This document shows positions 7,893-16,535 of a stretch of 64,000 nucleotides of DNA, piece by piece. Under the pieces are notes generated by a model. It was given only the letters and a program-made list of their open reading frames with translations. It did no database searches and was not told the origin of the DNA. Origin of the DNA: an uncultured Aquimarina sp. (GTDB taxonomy: Bacteria > Bacteroidota > Bacteroidia > Flavobacteriales > Flavobacteriaceae); assembly GCA_947503835.1 (NCBI GenBank), contig CANNFM010000008.1, forward strand, positions 163,878-227,877, written 5' to 3'. The translations under genes and the position numbers were made by a program. Numbering within the stretch: the first letter of the stretch is position 1; every line of letters begins with the position of its first letter.

Positions 7893-9279
7893 TTCGAACT
7901 ATTTTAAGGAATGAATAAATAATTATTGAGTAAAGAAATCTTGTTATAAAGAAATTTAACGTTAATGAGCTTCTGGGAAATGTAATTAAGATTGTAAATA
8001 ATAGTACTGCATATATTTCCCAAAGCCCTCCTTTTTTTTCAGCATTTAGCGATACTCTATGGAAAAAAAAGACTGTCAAAAAACTTATCAATATCATTAA
8101 CACAAAACCTTGCATATAAAACTCATATTGAAGAGAGTATCCAGTTCCTCCACTTTTTCCTAGGGTTTTTTTTCTTTCCTTAAAAAACTGGTCTCTATAT
8201 CTATAAAAAAGCCCTACATCATATTCAATAAAGTATTTCAGAATTGGTCTTCCTAAAGTACTTAACCCCTCTACATATGCTTGTAAGGGATAATCCTGCT
8301 CAAAATTATTCCGCATCATAACAGAAAAATTGAAATAGCTAGCACCATATTCTAAAGTACCAGGGTTTAAGAAATCTGGTCTTTTTTTTACTAGAGCAAT
8401 AACATCCTCGATGGTTGGGTTTTCCTTTCTTGTCCCGTCTTTATTATAGATCCTTGTCCTGATAGAAAAATACATAAAACCAAGGTAGACTGCAAATAAG
8501 TAAATTAGATACTTTTTCTTAAAAAACTTTTTATAAGCTGAAAGTTTTTGAGTCCTAAAAAATGCCAATACGCAAATCATTAGGGGATAAAAAGCGCTTC
8601 CCCGAATACCTATTTTTACCCAAAAAAAGCAATAAAGAATTAGAAATAGAAATGTAATCAAAGTCATATGCTTGGAAACGGTCTTAAGTCCAATTTCTTT
8701 AAACGAAAAGTAAATTCCTAAACTTACAAAATACACAAAAAAAGGAGGCTGACTAAAAAGGTACTGACGAACGAAACCATGATTACCAAAGTAGTTATAT
8801 GCTCCTGATGTATATACCTGAAATAGCAAAACAAGTATTCCAAACATGAACAATCCCAAAGCATAAAAAAATGGAATTCTTAGGCCATTAATGGTACTTC
8901 CTTCTTTTTTCCTCCTTGGAATTATTAAGAAAAAAAGGATAATGTATGTACTGTACTTTACATATTGCGCCAAATAATGAAAAGAGTCATCAACATATGA
9001 CCCCTTGTAATTTTCAGGTAAGAAAATTGGCTTTCCAAAAAACAAGAAATTCGTAGCAGGAACAATAATGTAAATATTAAAAATAAAGAATAAAATGAAG
9101 TAAAAAGAAAAGGGGTTTATTCCTTTTTTTTTAAGTAAAAGAAAGGACGTTACAGAAACTACCATTAAATAATTAAGACAGATTATCGTAGGGTTGTCAA
9201 AGAGGAGAAGTATAGGCAACGAAAATATAAACAATTGTACCTCACTTTTTAATAACTTTATATTGATAGGCGCTTCCAA
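7867..9279 (-). CDS. Wzy-like oligosaccharide repeat-unit polymerase
   Basis: A 470-residue integral membrane protein with about eleven to twelve predicted helices (for example VVSVTSFLLL and FIIYSFLKIV-type stretches at both ends) and a large extracytoplasmic loop around residues 270-385 rich in charged and aromatic residues. This layout fits O-antigen/capsule polymerases, which are poorly conserved in sequence. Neighbours are the Wzx flippase, a GT4 enzyme and a ligase-like protein, as in Wzx/Wzy-dependent assembly. The C-terminus overlaps the next gene by 26 bp. The family assignment rests on topology and context rather than a strong motif. Confidence 0.72.
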   Translation of the reverse strand: MEAPINIKLLKSEVQLFIFSLPILLLFDNPTIICLNYLMVVSVTSFLLLKKKGINPFSFYFILFFIFNIYIIVPATNFLFFGKPIFLPENYKGSYVDDSFHYLAQYVKYSTYIILFFLIIPRRKKEGSTINGLRIPFFYALGLFMFGILVLLFQVYTSGAYNYFGNHGFVRQYLFSQPPFFVYFVSLGIYFSFKEIGLKTVSKHMTLITFLFLILYCFFWVKIGIRGSAFYPLMICVLAFFRTQKLSAYKKFFKKKYLIYLFAVYLGFMYFSIRTRIYNKDGTRKENPTIEDVIALVKKRPDFLNPGTLEYGASYFNFSVMMRNNFEQDYPLQAYVEGLSTLGRPILKYFIEYDVGLFYRYRDQFFKERKKTLGKSGGTGYSLQYEFYMQGFVLMILISFLTVFFFHRVSLNAEKKGGLWEIYAVLLFTILITFPRSSLTLNFFITRFLYSIIIYSFLKIVRIDENYNKS

Positions 9280-9294
9280 ATAAATTTATATGTT

Positions 9295-10497
9295 TTAAAC
9301 ATGATTTTCAAAAAACTGCACATATTTTTTTGCTGTTACTTCCCAAGATAACTCTTCTTTACATTTCTCGGATAGTTGTTCTCTATTTACCAAAAAACTT
9401 GGGATAGTATCCTTATTCAAGTCTACAAACTGAACATATGGATCATATGAGTTGTCAAGGCCTAATGTGCCCTTTATTTCTTTATTAACAACAACAGGAG
9501 TGCCACAACACATTGCTTCAAAAACAACTAATGCCTGACCTTCGGATGTGCTTGGGTGAGCATAAACATCGGCGCCAGAGTAATATCTATATAATTCAGA
9601 ATTTGGTATATAACTAAATAATTTTATCGTAAAGGGAAGATCTTTGTTCTTTGATAAAGAAAGAATCTTTTCTTGAGTTTCTTCAGATTCAACTTTGCCA
9701 ATTATCCAATAACTACCCTTAAATTGATTTCTTGTTAGGAAATCAATAAATCCAAGGTGGTTCTTTCGATTTGTTAATGCTCCCACCGAAATAAAAACCT
9801 CTTCACTATCTGGCACTTGCAATTCCTGTCTTATTTCTTTTCTATCCACTTCAGAGTATCTAAATGTTGAAACATTGACGCCGTTTGAAATTATAGATGG
9901 ATTTCTCGAGTTTATTTTTAATTGAGCCTCTCCTATGTCTTTCATCTCTGGATTTAAATACGTTGGGTTAAAGACATATTTAGCTCCATTATTATATAGT
10001 TTTTGCATTGAAATTCCTCTTTCTTGATTTGCAACAATACTATTAGGGTCGTTGTGCATAAATCCATGAAAAGAAAAAAAGGTTTTCTCGGATAATTTTA
10101 AATGCTTCATAATTGGTGAAAAAATCATCCCATGTGCATTAATTATATCTGGTTTTAATTCTTGAATATAATTTTTTATCAGAATTCTGTATAGTAAAAA
10201 TTTATATTGAGGCACTCCAAATTCATTCTTATAATTTCTAAGTTCCTTTACAATTCCGATAGGTCTTTTTATAACTTCGACAAATAGTAGTTTTAAAAGA
10301 AGTTTTTTTGAGTATCCTAAAAACGTAATACCATTGTGTTTTTTGGGTTTAGATGAATTAAGATTAGTTGCATAGATATGTGTTGCGTATGATTCTTTAA
10401 GAATACTTGCTATCTCCAAGACGACATTTGCGACACCAGTTGTATAACTACCGCCATACTCTTTTGGAATCTGGCCCAAAATTAAAAGCTTCTTCAT
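9295..10497 (-). CDS. Family 4 glycosyltransferase (GT-B)
   Basis: A 400-residue cytoplasmic or membrane-associated glycosyltransferase. The N-terminal acceptor domain contains PKEYGGSYTTGVANVVLEIA (a glycine-rich loop) and FSFHGFMH. The C-terminal domain begins at VFISVGALTNRKNHLGFID and ends with the GT4 EX7E-type motif in HPSTSEGQALVVFEAMCCG, where two glutamates bracket the nucleotide-sugar site. It should add one sugar of the repeat unit using an NDP-hexose. The start codon lies directly against the stop of the Wzx gene upstream (10498), indicating a tight operon. Sugar specificity cannot be read. Confidence 0.9.
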   Translation of the reverse strand: MKKLLILGQIPKEYGGSYTTGVANVVLEIASILKESYATHIYATNLNSSKPKKHNGITFLGYSKKLLLKLLFVEVIKRPIGIVKELRNYKNEFGVPQYKFLLYRILIKNYIQELKPDIINAHGMIFSPIMKHLKLSEKTFFSFHGFMHNDPNSIVANQERGISMQKLYNNGAKYVFNPTYLNPEMKDIGEAQLKINSRNPSIISNGVNVSTFRYSEVDRKEIRQELQVPDSEEVFISVGALTNRKNHLGFIDFLTRNQFKGSYWIIGKVESEETQEKILSLSKNKDLPFTIKLFSYIPNSELYRYYSGADVYAHPSTSEGQALVVFEAMCCGTPVVVNKEIKGTLGLDNSYDPYVQFVDLNKDTIPSFLVNREQLSEKCKEELSWEVTAKKYVQFFENHV

Positions 10498-11808
10498 TTA
10501 TAGTACAAATTTTGCATACAAAAATACTAGTATCCCCAAGATAAAAATCAAAAAGTCATCAATAAAATAGCTTTTATTAGTTTTTAATTGTGCATTAATA
10601 GACCTTAAATTCAATTTAAACCTTAAATACATCATTATTGAAGTACATACTGCGAAATACACAATATCCATTTTTAATAAATACAAACCTGTCATTATTA
10701 AAATATACCCAAATAACACAATATAGTTATTCTTTACATATTCTTTATCGAGATTAAGAGTCTTTAAATAATTGTTCTGAACAATATTTATTTTGATATT
10801 ATAAACCATGGCAACATAAAATAGAGCAATTATGGGAATACTCTCTATATAGTTTTCATAAAAATATTTTACAAAGTAAAAAACAGCTATTAAATAAAAA
10901 CAAAGGACAAGAGAAAACATTGTTGTAACCTTCATCAATTGCCTGTGTTTATTTTCTAGATCCTGATTATATTCTTTGAACAAATAAGGTAGTAAAACGG
11001 TTGCAACTGAACTCACAAAGGTGTTTGTTAAAACGAAAAACATTCCTCCAAATGAGTAATAAGCAAACAATTCAATAGAATAAAAAAAATTGATAAATAA
11101 CTTGTCAATGTTGACGTTTATTTGATTGCCAAAATTTCCTGCCAAAAGTTTAATTCCTCTAGAATAGGTTGGTTTAATAAAATTAATATCCTTTGATGTA
11201 ATAGTTTTAATCCCAATCAATTTTCTAGAGACATATGTATAAGTAAAATAGCTTGCAATTATTGATAACAAAAAAGATCCTAATATGAGATTAATACTTG
11301 GTTTATCGTATAAAAAATAAACAAGCACCACTAAAATTAAAAAAGATGTTTCTTTAAAAATTTTTAAAAAACTTACAATTTTAAACTTCTTTTGAGATTG
11401 AAAAAGCGAATCATAATATGTGTTGATTATAAAAAAGAAAGAGGTAATAGAGAGGCAAATTAAAATTATCTTTAATGGAGTTCCAAAAAAAAATGCAGCC
11501 GATAGCATTAAAACAAGTACTATAGATTGCTGAATAATTAAAAGGCTGAAATATTTTATGTTTTTTTGTTTACTAAAAGTCTCCTCACTACATAGAGCAA
11601 TATAGATACCGTCTTTTAAACCAAAATGTAATAAACTCGTATAAGATAAGTATAATGTGAATGACTTGTATAGGCCATAATCTTCAATGGATAAAATTTT
11701 GGGTATAAGAAACTGTACAGATACCGCTGCAATCAAAGCTATTAAACTACCCGAAAAAAAAATTGCTATGTTTTTTAAAAAGGGGTTCTTTTTTATTGTT
11801 TCTAACAA
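10498..11808 (-). CDS. wzx: Wzx-type polysaccharide flippase (MOP/PST family)
   Basis: A 436-residue membrane protein with about twelve hydrophobic segments and short polar loops. It opens with IAIFFSGSLIALIAAVSVQF and QFLIPKILSIEDYGLYKSF, the latter resembling the conserved first-loop pattern of Wzx/MATE-like flippases. It should move undecaprenyl-diphosphate-linked repeat units from the cytoplasmic to the periplasmic face of the inner membrane. Context is the GT4 gene directly downstream and the Wzy-like gene after it. It is separated from YhcH upstream by 82 bp, where I see no clear promoter box. Confidence 0.83.
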   Translation of the reverse strand: MLETIKKNPFLKNIAIFFSGSLIALIAAVSVQFLIPKILSIEDYGLYKSFTLYLSYTSLLHFGLKDGIYIALCSEETFSKQKNIKYFSLLIIQQSIVLVLMLSAAFFFGTPLKIILICLSITSFFFIINTYYDSLFQSQKKFKIVSFLKIFKETSFLILVVLVYFLYDKPSINLILGSFLLSIIASYFTYTYVSRKLIGIKTITSKDINFIKPTYSRGIKLLAGNFGNQINVNIDKLFINFFYSIELFAYYSFGGMFFVLTNTFVSSVATVLLPYLFKEYNQDLENKHRQLMKVTTMFSLVLCFYLIAVFYFVKYFYENYIESIPIIALFYVAMVYNIKINIVQNNYLKTLNLDKEYVKNNYIVLFGYILIMTGLYLLKMDIVYFAVCTSIMMYLRFKLNLRSINAQLKTNKSYFIDDFLIFILGILVFLYAKFVL

Positions 11809-11890
11809 ATCAAATTAGTTTAGAAATATATAATTTTTAGTCGTGGGGCAATAAAACAAACAGCTCGATAGCATCCTATATTAGTATAGA

Positions 11891-12343
11891 CTAAATCATT
11901 GCCTTAATCACAATTTTTCTTATTCTATTAGTTGTATCTCCTAATTGAATTCCCGGTTGATGAACATCTCTTGGGCCTAATATTATGAAATCGTTCTCTT
12001 TTAATAAAAGGCTTCCTCCTTTACCCTTAAACAACTGATAATCATCTTTTTCAATATAATCAGTTATGGGACTCATGTCAGAGATATCTGCTATAGCTAT
12101 ATTTTCGGTTCCTTCAACTATAAATTGAATATCAAAATACTTTCTATGGGCTTCCCATTTATCTTCAATTTCTGGGTGAGTTTCATAATCAAAAACCAAA
12201 GCATAAACCTCATCTCCAACCACTTCATGGCGTCCTGATTCAATTTTTTTCAGCTCGTTATTTTGTAGAAAATCAATGGCAGCATCGATATTCTTCGATA
12301 ATTTTTTATAAAAATTGGCATTATTAATTGTGTCTAATATCAT
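11891..12343 (-). CDS. YhcH/YjgK/YiaL family cupin-like protein (possible sugar anomerase)
   Basis: A 150-residue protein of the YhcH (DUF386) family. The start at 12343 (MILDTINNANFYKKL) matches the family N-terminus; the open frame extends to 12376 but the extra 11 residues are not typical. Family features include EVYALVFDYETHPE, WEAHRKYFDIQFIVEGTE (histidine and aspartate of the metal site) and a late GPRDVHQPGIQ histidine. In E. coli, YhcH (NanQ) is described as an N-acetylneuraminate anomerase in sialic acid use. Its presence among nonulosonic acid synthesis genes suggests it interconverts anomers of that sugar acid here; this is inference. Confidence 0.85.
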   Translation of the reverse strand: MILDTINNANFYKKLSKNIDAAIDFLQNNELKKIESGRHEVVGDEVYALVFDYETHPEIEDKWEAHRKYFDIQFIVEGTENIAIADISDMSPITDYIEKDDYQLFKGKGGSLLLKENDFIILGPRDVHQPGIQLGDTTNRIRKIVIKAMI

Positions 12344-12388
12344 AGTGTTACTTGAGCTAGTCTCTAAGCTTATCAATTATTAAAATAT

Positions 12389-14431
12389 TTATTTAATTTT
12401 TTTTAATCTTAAAAGCTTTACTCCATGATGGTTTATTGTAAAATTAATTGATTCAATAAATTTTCCGACATTTTGTTGACTCCATAAGTCTCTCACCATA
12501 AATTTTCCATTCAAATTTACGTCAGATTTTTTTAGATTTAACTTACGCGCCTTTGTTTCTCCCCAACTAAACTGATCGACAGCTGTACCATAATATGGTC
12601 CTTTATTTATGATGGCGATGGCAATATCTCCGTTATAGAGTGGTTTTTTCATAATCAGGAAACCATTTTGATCAAAAACAACTTCTGCTTGTGCCCCTAA
12701 TCTATCTTGATTAATTTCTAGTACTTCTGGGTTTTTAAGTAAAGAAAGGGTAAAATCATCTGCCTTTTCTAAATCACATCCCAACATCAGTGGAGCTGAC
12801 CACATGGACCAGATAGTAAAATGTGTATATTGTTCATCTGCAGATAATCTATTCTCTCTTGGATTACCCCATCCAACTTTTCCTAAAACAAGCATATCGG
12901 GGTCATTCCATGATGATGGGCCATTGTGTGCTTGCCAATTTGTATGAAATCGTAATATGTCCATTATGCCTTGAGAAAATCTTCCTTTGGAATAACCATT
13001 ATCCCATACATCTCTTATGTCACTGGTGGTACGCCATAAATTACTCCATTTTTGATATAGACCTATATCCTTAATACTGGTAAAGTTAGAAATCGAAAAT
13101 GTGATGTCTCTATTTGCTCTTTTGATTTCTTTACCCATTTTTACCAAAGAAATAGAATCTATAGGGTTCCAATCATATTTCAGATAATCAACACCCCAGT
13201 TTACAAATTGATCTATATCATTTTTTTCAAAGGAATACTTTCCGTGTTTAATGAATTTCCTACTACCAAATGTTTCTTTAGACCAATAGCCATTTATTGA
13301 ATCACTTGATGTGCCACAGTAACCTGCAAAAGAGGTTATCCAAGGGGTAGAATAAACGCCAAACTTTAGCCCATTTTCGTGTAACTGATTTGATAACTTT
13401 TGAATATCAGGAAACCTTTCATTAGGTTGAAGCGCTTTTTTATCATTAGCCCTATTACCTTGCCATGCATCATCGATTACAACATAAGTCCATCCGTAAT
13501 CTATTAAACCTTTAGTTACTATTGCCTTTGCAGCGGCAGCAATTTTATCTTGATTTACATTTTTCCCCCAACAATTCCAGCTATTCCAACCCATTGGTGG
13601 GGTTAATGCTATTTGTTCTCCTACTATAATTTCGAAATTTTTTGTAGCTTTTGCTTTCTCGTTCTTAGCTTTTAAAATTACTTTATACGATCCCTTTTGA
13701 TTAAGTTTTCCTGTAATTATACCTGTCAAACTATCAAGTATTAAACCTTTGGGTAGGTTTTCAACACTATAAATGATGGGTTTTTTACCAGAAACAGGAA
13801 TTTTATACAAAAAGGGAGATCGGTCTCTTACTCCAAAAATATCCGGTCCGTTAATTCTTGGCGCTAATTCTTCAATTAGATTAGCTACTTTTTTTTCTGC
13901 CTTTGCTGGTATAAAAGGTGTAACATCACCATAAGTCTCAAATCTTGCATTTGCAAAATTCGCATAATCTCTAGATTGCCCATCTTTTGCATCTGAAACA
14001 TATAAAGCAAAAATTTCTATACCTTCAATATTCAGGTTAATATCTTTTATTTCCCCTTTTTTCAGAACACCGCTTTCAAAAAGTATCTTTTTATCTCCAA
14101 GAACATAAAAATTTAATGAACTTACTTCTTTACCTCCATCATCTACACCAACAATGGCCTTAAAGCTTTTTGCCTTACCATCAAGATCCACCATAAATTT
14201 GCTTTTAGCATGTACTCCAACTCCTCGTTCGTATACTTTTTCATCCATTTTAATGGAACTCCCTAATATAGACTTATTCTTTTGAGGTGATTTCCACCCT
14301 GATGTCATTGTAGAAAGATCAAGTTCATCAAGCCATATTTCCTTTATTTCTTTATCGCTACAACTTAATATCAAAAAAACTAATGAGCCAAGTGTTATTA
14401 AGAATGTTATTTTTATAAGGTAAGAACGCAT
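12389..14431 (-). CDS. Secreted lipoprotein alpha-galactosidase, GH27, with NPCBM domain
   Basis: A 680-residue protein with a lipoprotein signal peptide (hydrophobic 8-22, lipobox ending at Cys24). Residues ~31-172 resemble an NPCBM/NEW2 carbohydrate-binding domain (GVGVHAKSKFMVDL, AIVGVDD). Residues ~195-270 resemble a putative-Ig domain ending KNFEIIV. The GH27 barrel starts at TPPMGWNSWNCWG (278-290), with the nucleophile aspartate in YLKYDWN (Asp420) and the acid/base motif WNDPDML at ~508-514. A beta-sandwich follows to the C-terminus. The family removes terminal alpha-galactose or related sugars. It sits inside a biosynthetic locus, which is unusual: trimming of the cell's own glycan or release of host/algal galactose are both possible. 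Confidence 0.9.
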   Translation of the reverse strand: MRSYLIKITFLITLGSLVFLILSCSDKEIKEIWLDELDLSTMTSGWKSPQKNKSILGSSIKMDEKVYERGVGVHAKSKFMVDLDGKAKSFKAIVGVDDGGKEVSSLNFYVLGDKKILFESGVLKKGEIKDINLNIEGIEIFALYVSDAKDGQSRDYANFANARFETYGDVTPFIPAKAEKKVANLIEELAPRINGPDIFGVRDRSPFLYKIPVSGKKPIIYSVENLPKGLILDSLTGIITGKLNQKGSYKVILKAKNEKAKATKNFEIIVGEQIALTPPMGWNSWNCWGKNVNQDKIAAAAKAIVTKGLIDYGWTYVVIDDAWQGNRANDKKALQPNERFPDIQKLSNQLHENGLKFGVYSTPWITSFAGYCGTSSDSINGYWSKETFGSRKFIKHGKYSFEKNDIDQFVNWGVDYLKYDWNPIDSISLVKMGKEIKRANRDITFSISNFTSIKDIGLYQKWSNLWRTTSDIRDVWDNGYSKGRFSQGIMDILRFHTNWQAHNGPSSWNDPDMLVLGKVGWGNPRENRLSADEQYTHFTIWSMWSAPLMLGCDLEKADDFTLSLLKNPEVLEINQDRLGAQAEVVFDQNGFLIMKKPLYNGDIAIAIINKGPYYGTAVDQFSWGETKARKLNLKKSDVNLNGKFMVRDLWSQQNVGKFIESINFTINHHGVKLLRLKKIK

Positions 14432-14440
14432 ACTGGTAAT

Positions 14441-14460
14441 GGTTTTAAATGGTTTTAAAT
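14441..14460. repeat. Perfect 10-bp tandem duplication upstream of the GH27 gene
   Basis: The decamer GGTTTTAAAT occurs twice in direct succession, ending the 5' untranslated stretch 10 bp before the GH27 start codon in the 79-bp gap to the PtmE-like gene. It may be a regulator site or simple slippage; nothing else distinguishes the gap. Confidence 0.5.
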
Positions 14461-14510
14461 CTAAGTATCCTATGAAAAAATACCGATCAATCTTATATAG
14501 ACTTCTTTTT

Positions 14511-15539
14511 TTAGGTTATATCATCCTGAGCTTGCTTATAGTCTTTTGGATGACCAATATCTAACCAATATTCCTCCATTTCAAAAGTCTTTGGAATTTC
14601 TCCAGAAGTTATTAATTCTTCAAACAATGATGGCATATCATAGAATACATCTTTTGGAATTTTATCAAGTATTTTTTTTGATAAAACGTAAGTTCCAGTA
14701 TTAATGTGGTAATGGTAGTTAGGTTTTTCTTTAAGACCTATTAAGTTTTTTTCTTCATCCTTTTGTACAATGGCGTATGGAACTTGGTAGTTAAATCTTT
14801 TAATACACATTGTCGCTGGCGAATTACTTTTGTTATGAAACTCTAAAAAACTGGAGTAATCTAAATCAGTAATAACATCACCATTGGCCACAATAAAGGG
14901 GGTTTTTAAATCAAAATCTATTAAACTAAGTGCTCCCGCAGTACCGAGTCTTTTGTTTTCTTTGATATACTTTATGTTTACACCAAATTCAGACCCGTCT
15001 TTAAAATAATTCTCAATAACTTCAGATTTGTAATTCACACAAAACACAAAGTTGTTAAACTTGTGTTTCAAGAAGTTATTAATTATTCTTTCTAGTATAG
15101 GCTTATTGTTTACCTTAAGCATCGGTTTGGGGGTCTCTTTTGTCAGGTCACCTAATCTCGAACCTAATCCACCAGCCATAATTACTACATGATTTGGTCT
15201 AAAATTATATTCGTAGTCATCAAGGGTAATAATATCAATTAACCGATTTTCTTTATTAGTAATTGGCATATGCCTCCTATGAAGCATCCTTAATTGATTA
15301 ATAACTTTCTTTTCTTCGAAGTCTTCAGAAAGTTTTATAGGTTCTTTATTAATTATCCTATCAATATCGTTTATTTTATTAATTATTGCCCTTCTGATAT
15401 CTCCATCGGTTACAATTCCAACTAACTTATCATGATCATCTATAAAAGCTAAAAAACCTTGACCTGCTTCGTCAAGCATGCTCACTAATTTTTCAAAAGA
15501 TAAGTGCTTATCGTATTTAACAACTAATTTTTCTTTCAT
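14511..15539 (-). CDS. ptmE: CBS-domain sugar nucleotidyltransferase (PtmE-like)
   Basis: A 342-residue fusion: two CBS motifs (residues ~10-55 with LVGIVTDGDIRRAI, and ~65-110 with MPITNKENRLIDII) followed by a nucleotidyltransferase domain beginning VIMAGGLGSRLGDLTKETPKPML near 119. This signature loop binds NTP and Mg2+; VANGDVITD supplies the metal aspartate. The same architecture is found in Campylobacter PtmE, which makes GDP-glucosamine early in legionaminic acid synthesis. The gene abuts a NeuB-family gene (2-bp gap), supporting a nonulosonic acid role. A mannose- or heptose-1-phosphate guanylyltransferase is the alternative. Confidence 0.85.
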   Translation of the reverse strand: MKEKLVVKYDKHLSFEKLVSMLDEAGQGFLAFIDDHDKLVGIVTDGDIRRAIINKINDIDRIINKEPIKLSEDFEEKKVINQLRMLHRRHMPITNKENRLIDIITLDDYEYNFRPNHVVIMAGGLGSRLGDLTKETPKPMLKVNNKPILERIINNFLKHKFNNFVFCVNYKSEVIENYFKDGSEFGVNIKYIKENKRLGTAGALSLIDFDLKTPFIVANGDVITDLDYSSFLEFHNKSNSPATMCIKRFNYQVPYAIVQKDEEKNLIGLKEKPNYHYHINTGTYVLSKKILDKIPKDVFYDMPSLFEELITSGEIPKTFEMEEYWLDIGHPKDYKQAQDDIT

Positions 15540-15541
15540 TT

Positions 15542-16534
15542 CTAGTGTATGTCTTTGTCCGATATTACCTCATCAAACAATATGTTCTTCATTGCTATTT
15601 TATGCTCTAATTGATCAATTTTAGTGTACTCAGAAGCTTTATCAATCATTTTGAAACATACATTGTCTTTATTAAGCTTTTCTCCTTCTTGTATATCTCT
15701 TGACGCTACGGCAATTTTCTCTCTATTTTTATAAACGATCTCATGTTCGTTTAGGTCAGAAAAATCTTTTTTTAGGTCAGAAAAAATTTCCTTAGAAAGG
15801 AAAGTAAGCCTGGAATTAATTTCTTTAATTTTATCCTTTGAAACTGCTGCTTCAAAATCTACCCTTTCAATTCCTTCATCAATAGTAATATGTTTTTCAA
15901 AAATTCTTGCTCCTAAAAGATATGCATAATCATTTGATAGTACCGAAAACTCATTATTATAACTTGAATGATCTGCATACCCAACATCAATATTGGGGAA
16001 CATTTTTATCAAAGTTGAAATCTTTTGAAGACGAACATGCTCTATTTTGCTTGGGTAAGATTGAAAACCGTGCATCAAAACTGAAATCTGTTCTTTAAAA
16101 AAATTGATAAGTTTATTAATTTCTTCAAAGGTTCTTCCTCCAACGCCAAGAATCAAGGGAATACCACTTTCTTTAACCTTTGCTTTTAACCCATCATCAT
16201 TAAACGATACTGAATGAATCTCTAAAAACTTAATGTTTTTCTTATATTTTTCTATTAACTCAAAAGATTCAAGATCCAAAGGCATTATAATGAGGTCTAA
16301 CCCGAGATCAATAGCATATTCTAATAATTCTTCCCATTCTTTTTCTGAAAATTCTAATGTTTTAAGAAACTCATATTTAGAATGCTTGGAAGAAGTCAAG
16401 TTATTAATATTAAAAATTACCTGAAATTTTATCCCAGAAGCTCCAGAATCTTTTGTAGCCTCAATTAATTTTCTTGCATATTCCATCTCACCTTGATGAT
16501 GAAATGCTGTTTCGGTATATAGATAATATGACAT
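15542..16534 (-). CDS. Divergent NeuB-family nonulosonic acid synthase with SAF domain (second copy)
   Basis: A 330-residue paralog of the NeuB synthase encoded at 17342-18400. It departs from the usual opening (YTETAFHHQGE in place of AEIGANHNGD) but keeps the Glu, His and Gly of that motif. It also keeps GIKFQV, LMHGFQSYPS (metal His), GYADHS (second metal His) and IFEKHIT. The C-terminal SAF/antifreeze-like domain starts near residue 270 with VASRDIQEGEKL. Retention of the metal ligands argues for an active enzyme condensing phosphoenolpyruvate with an amino-sugar aldehyde, perhaps with altered substrate. It is packed between the cytidylyltransferase and PtmE-like genes with gaps of 1-2 bp. 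Confidence 0.82.
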   Translation of the reverse strand: MSYYLYTETAFHHQGEMEYARKLIEATKDSGASGIKFQVIFNINNLTSSKHSKYEFLKTLEFSEKEWEELLEYAIDLGLDLIIMPLDLESFELIEKYKKNIKFLEIHSVSFNDDGLKAKVKESGIPLILGVGGRTFEEINKLINFFKEQISVLMHGFQSYPSKIEHVRLQKISTLIKMFPNIDVGYADHSSYNNEFSVLSNDYAYLLGARIFEKHITIDEGIERVDFEAAVSKDKIKEINSRLTFLSKEIFSDLKKDFSDLNEHEIVYKNREKIAVASRDIQEGEKLNKDNVCFKMIDKASEYTKIDQLEHKIAMKNILFDEVISDKDIH

Positions 16535-16535
16535 A

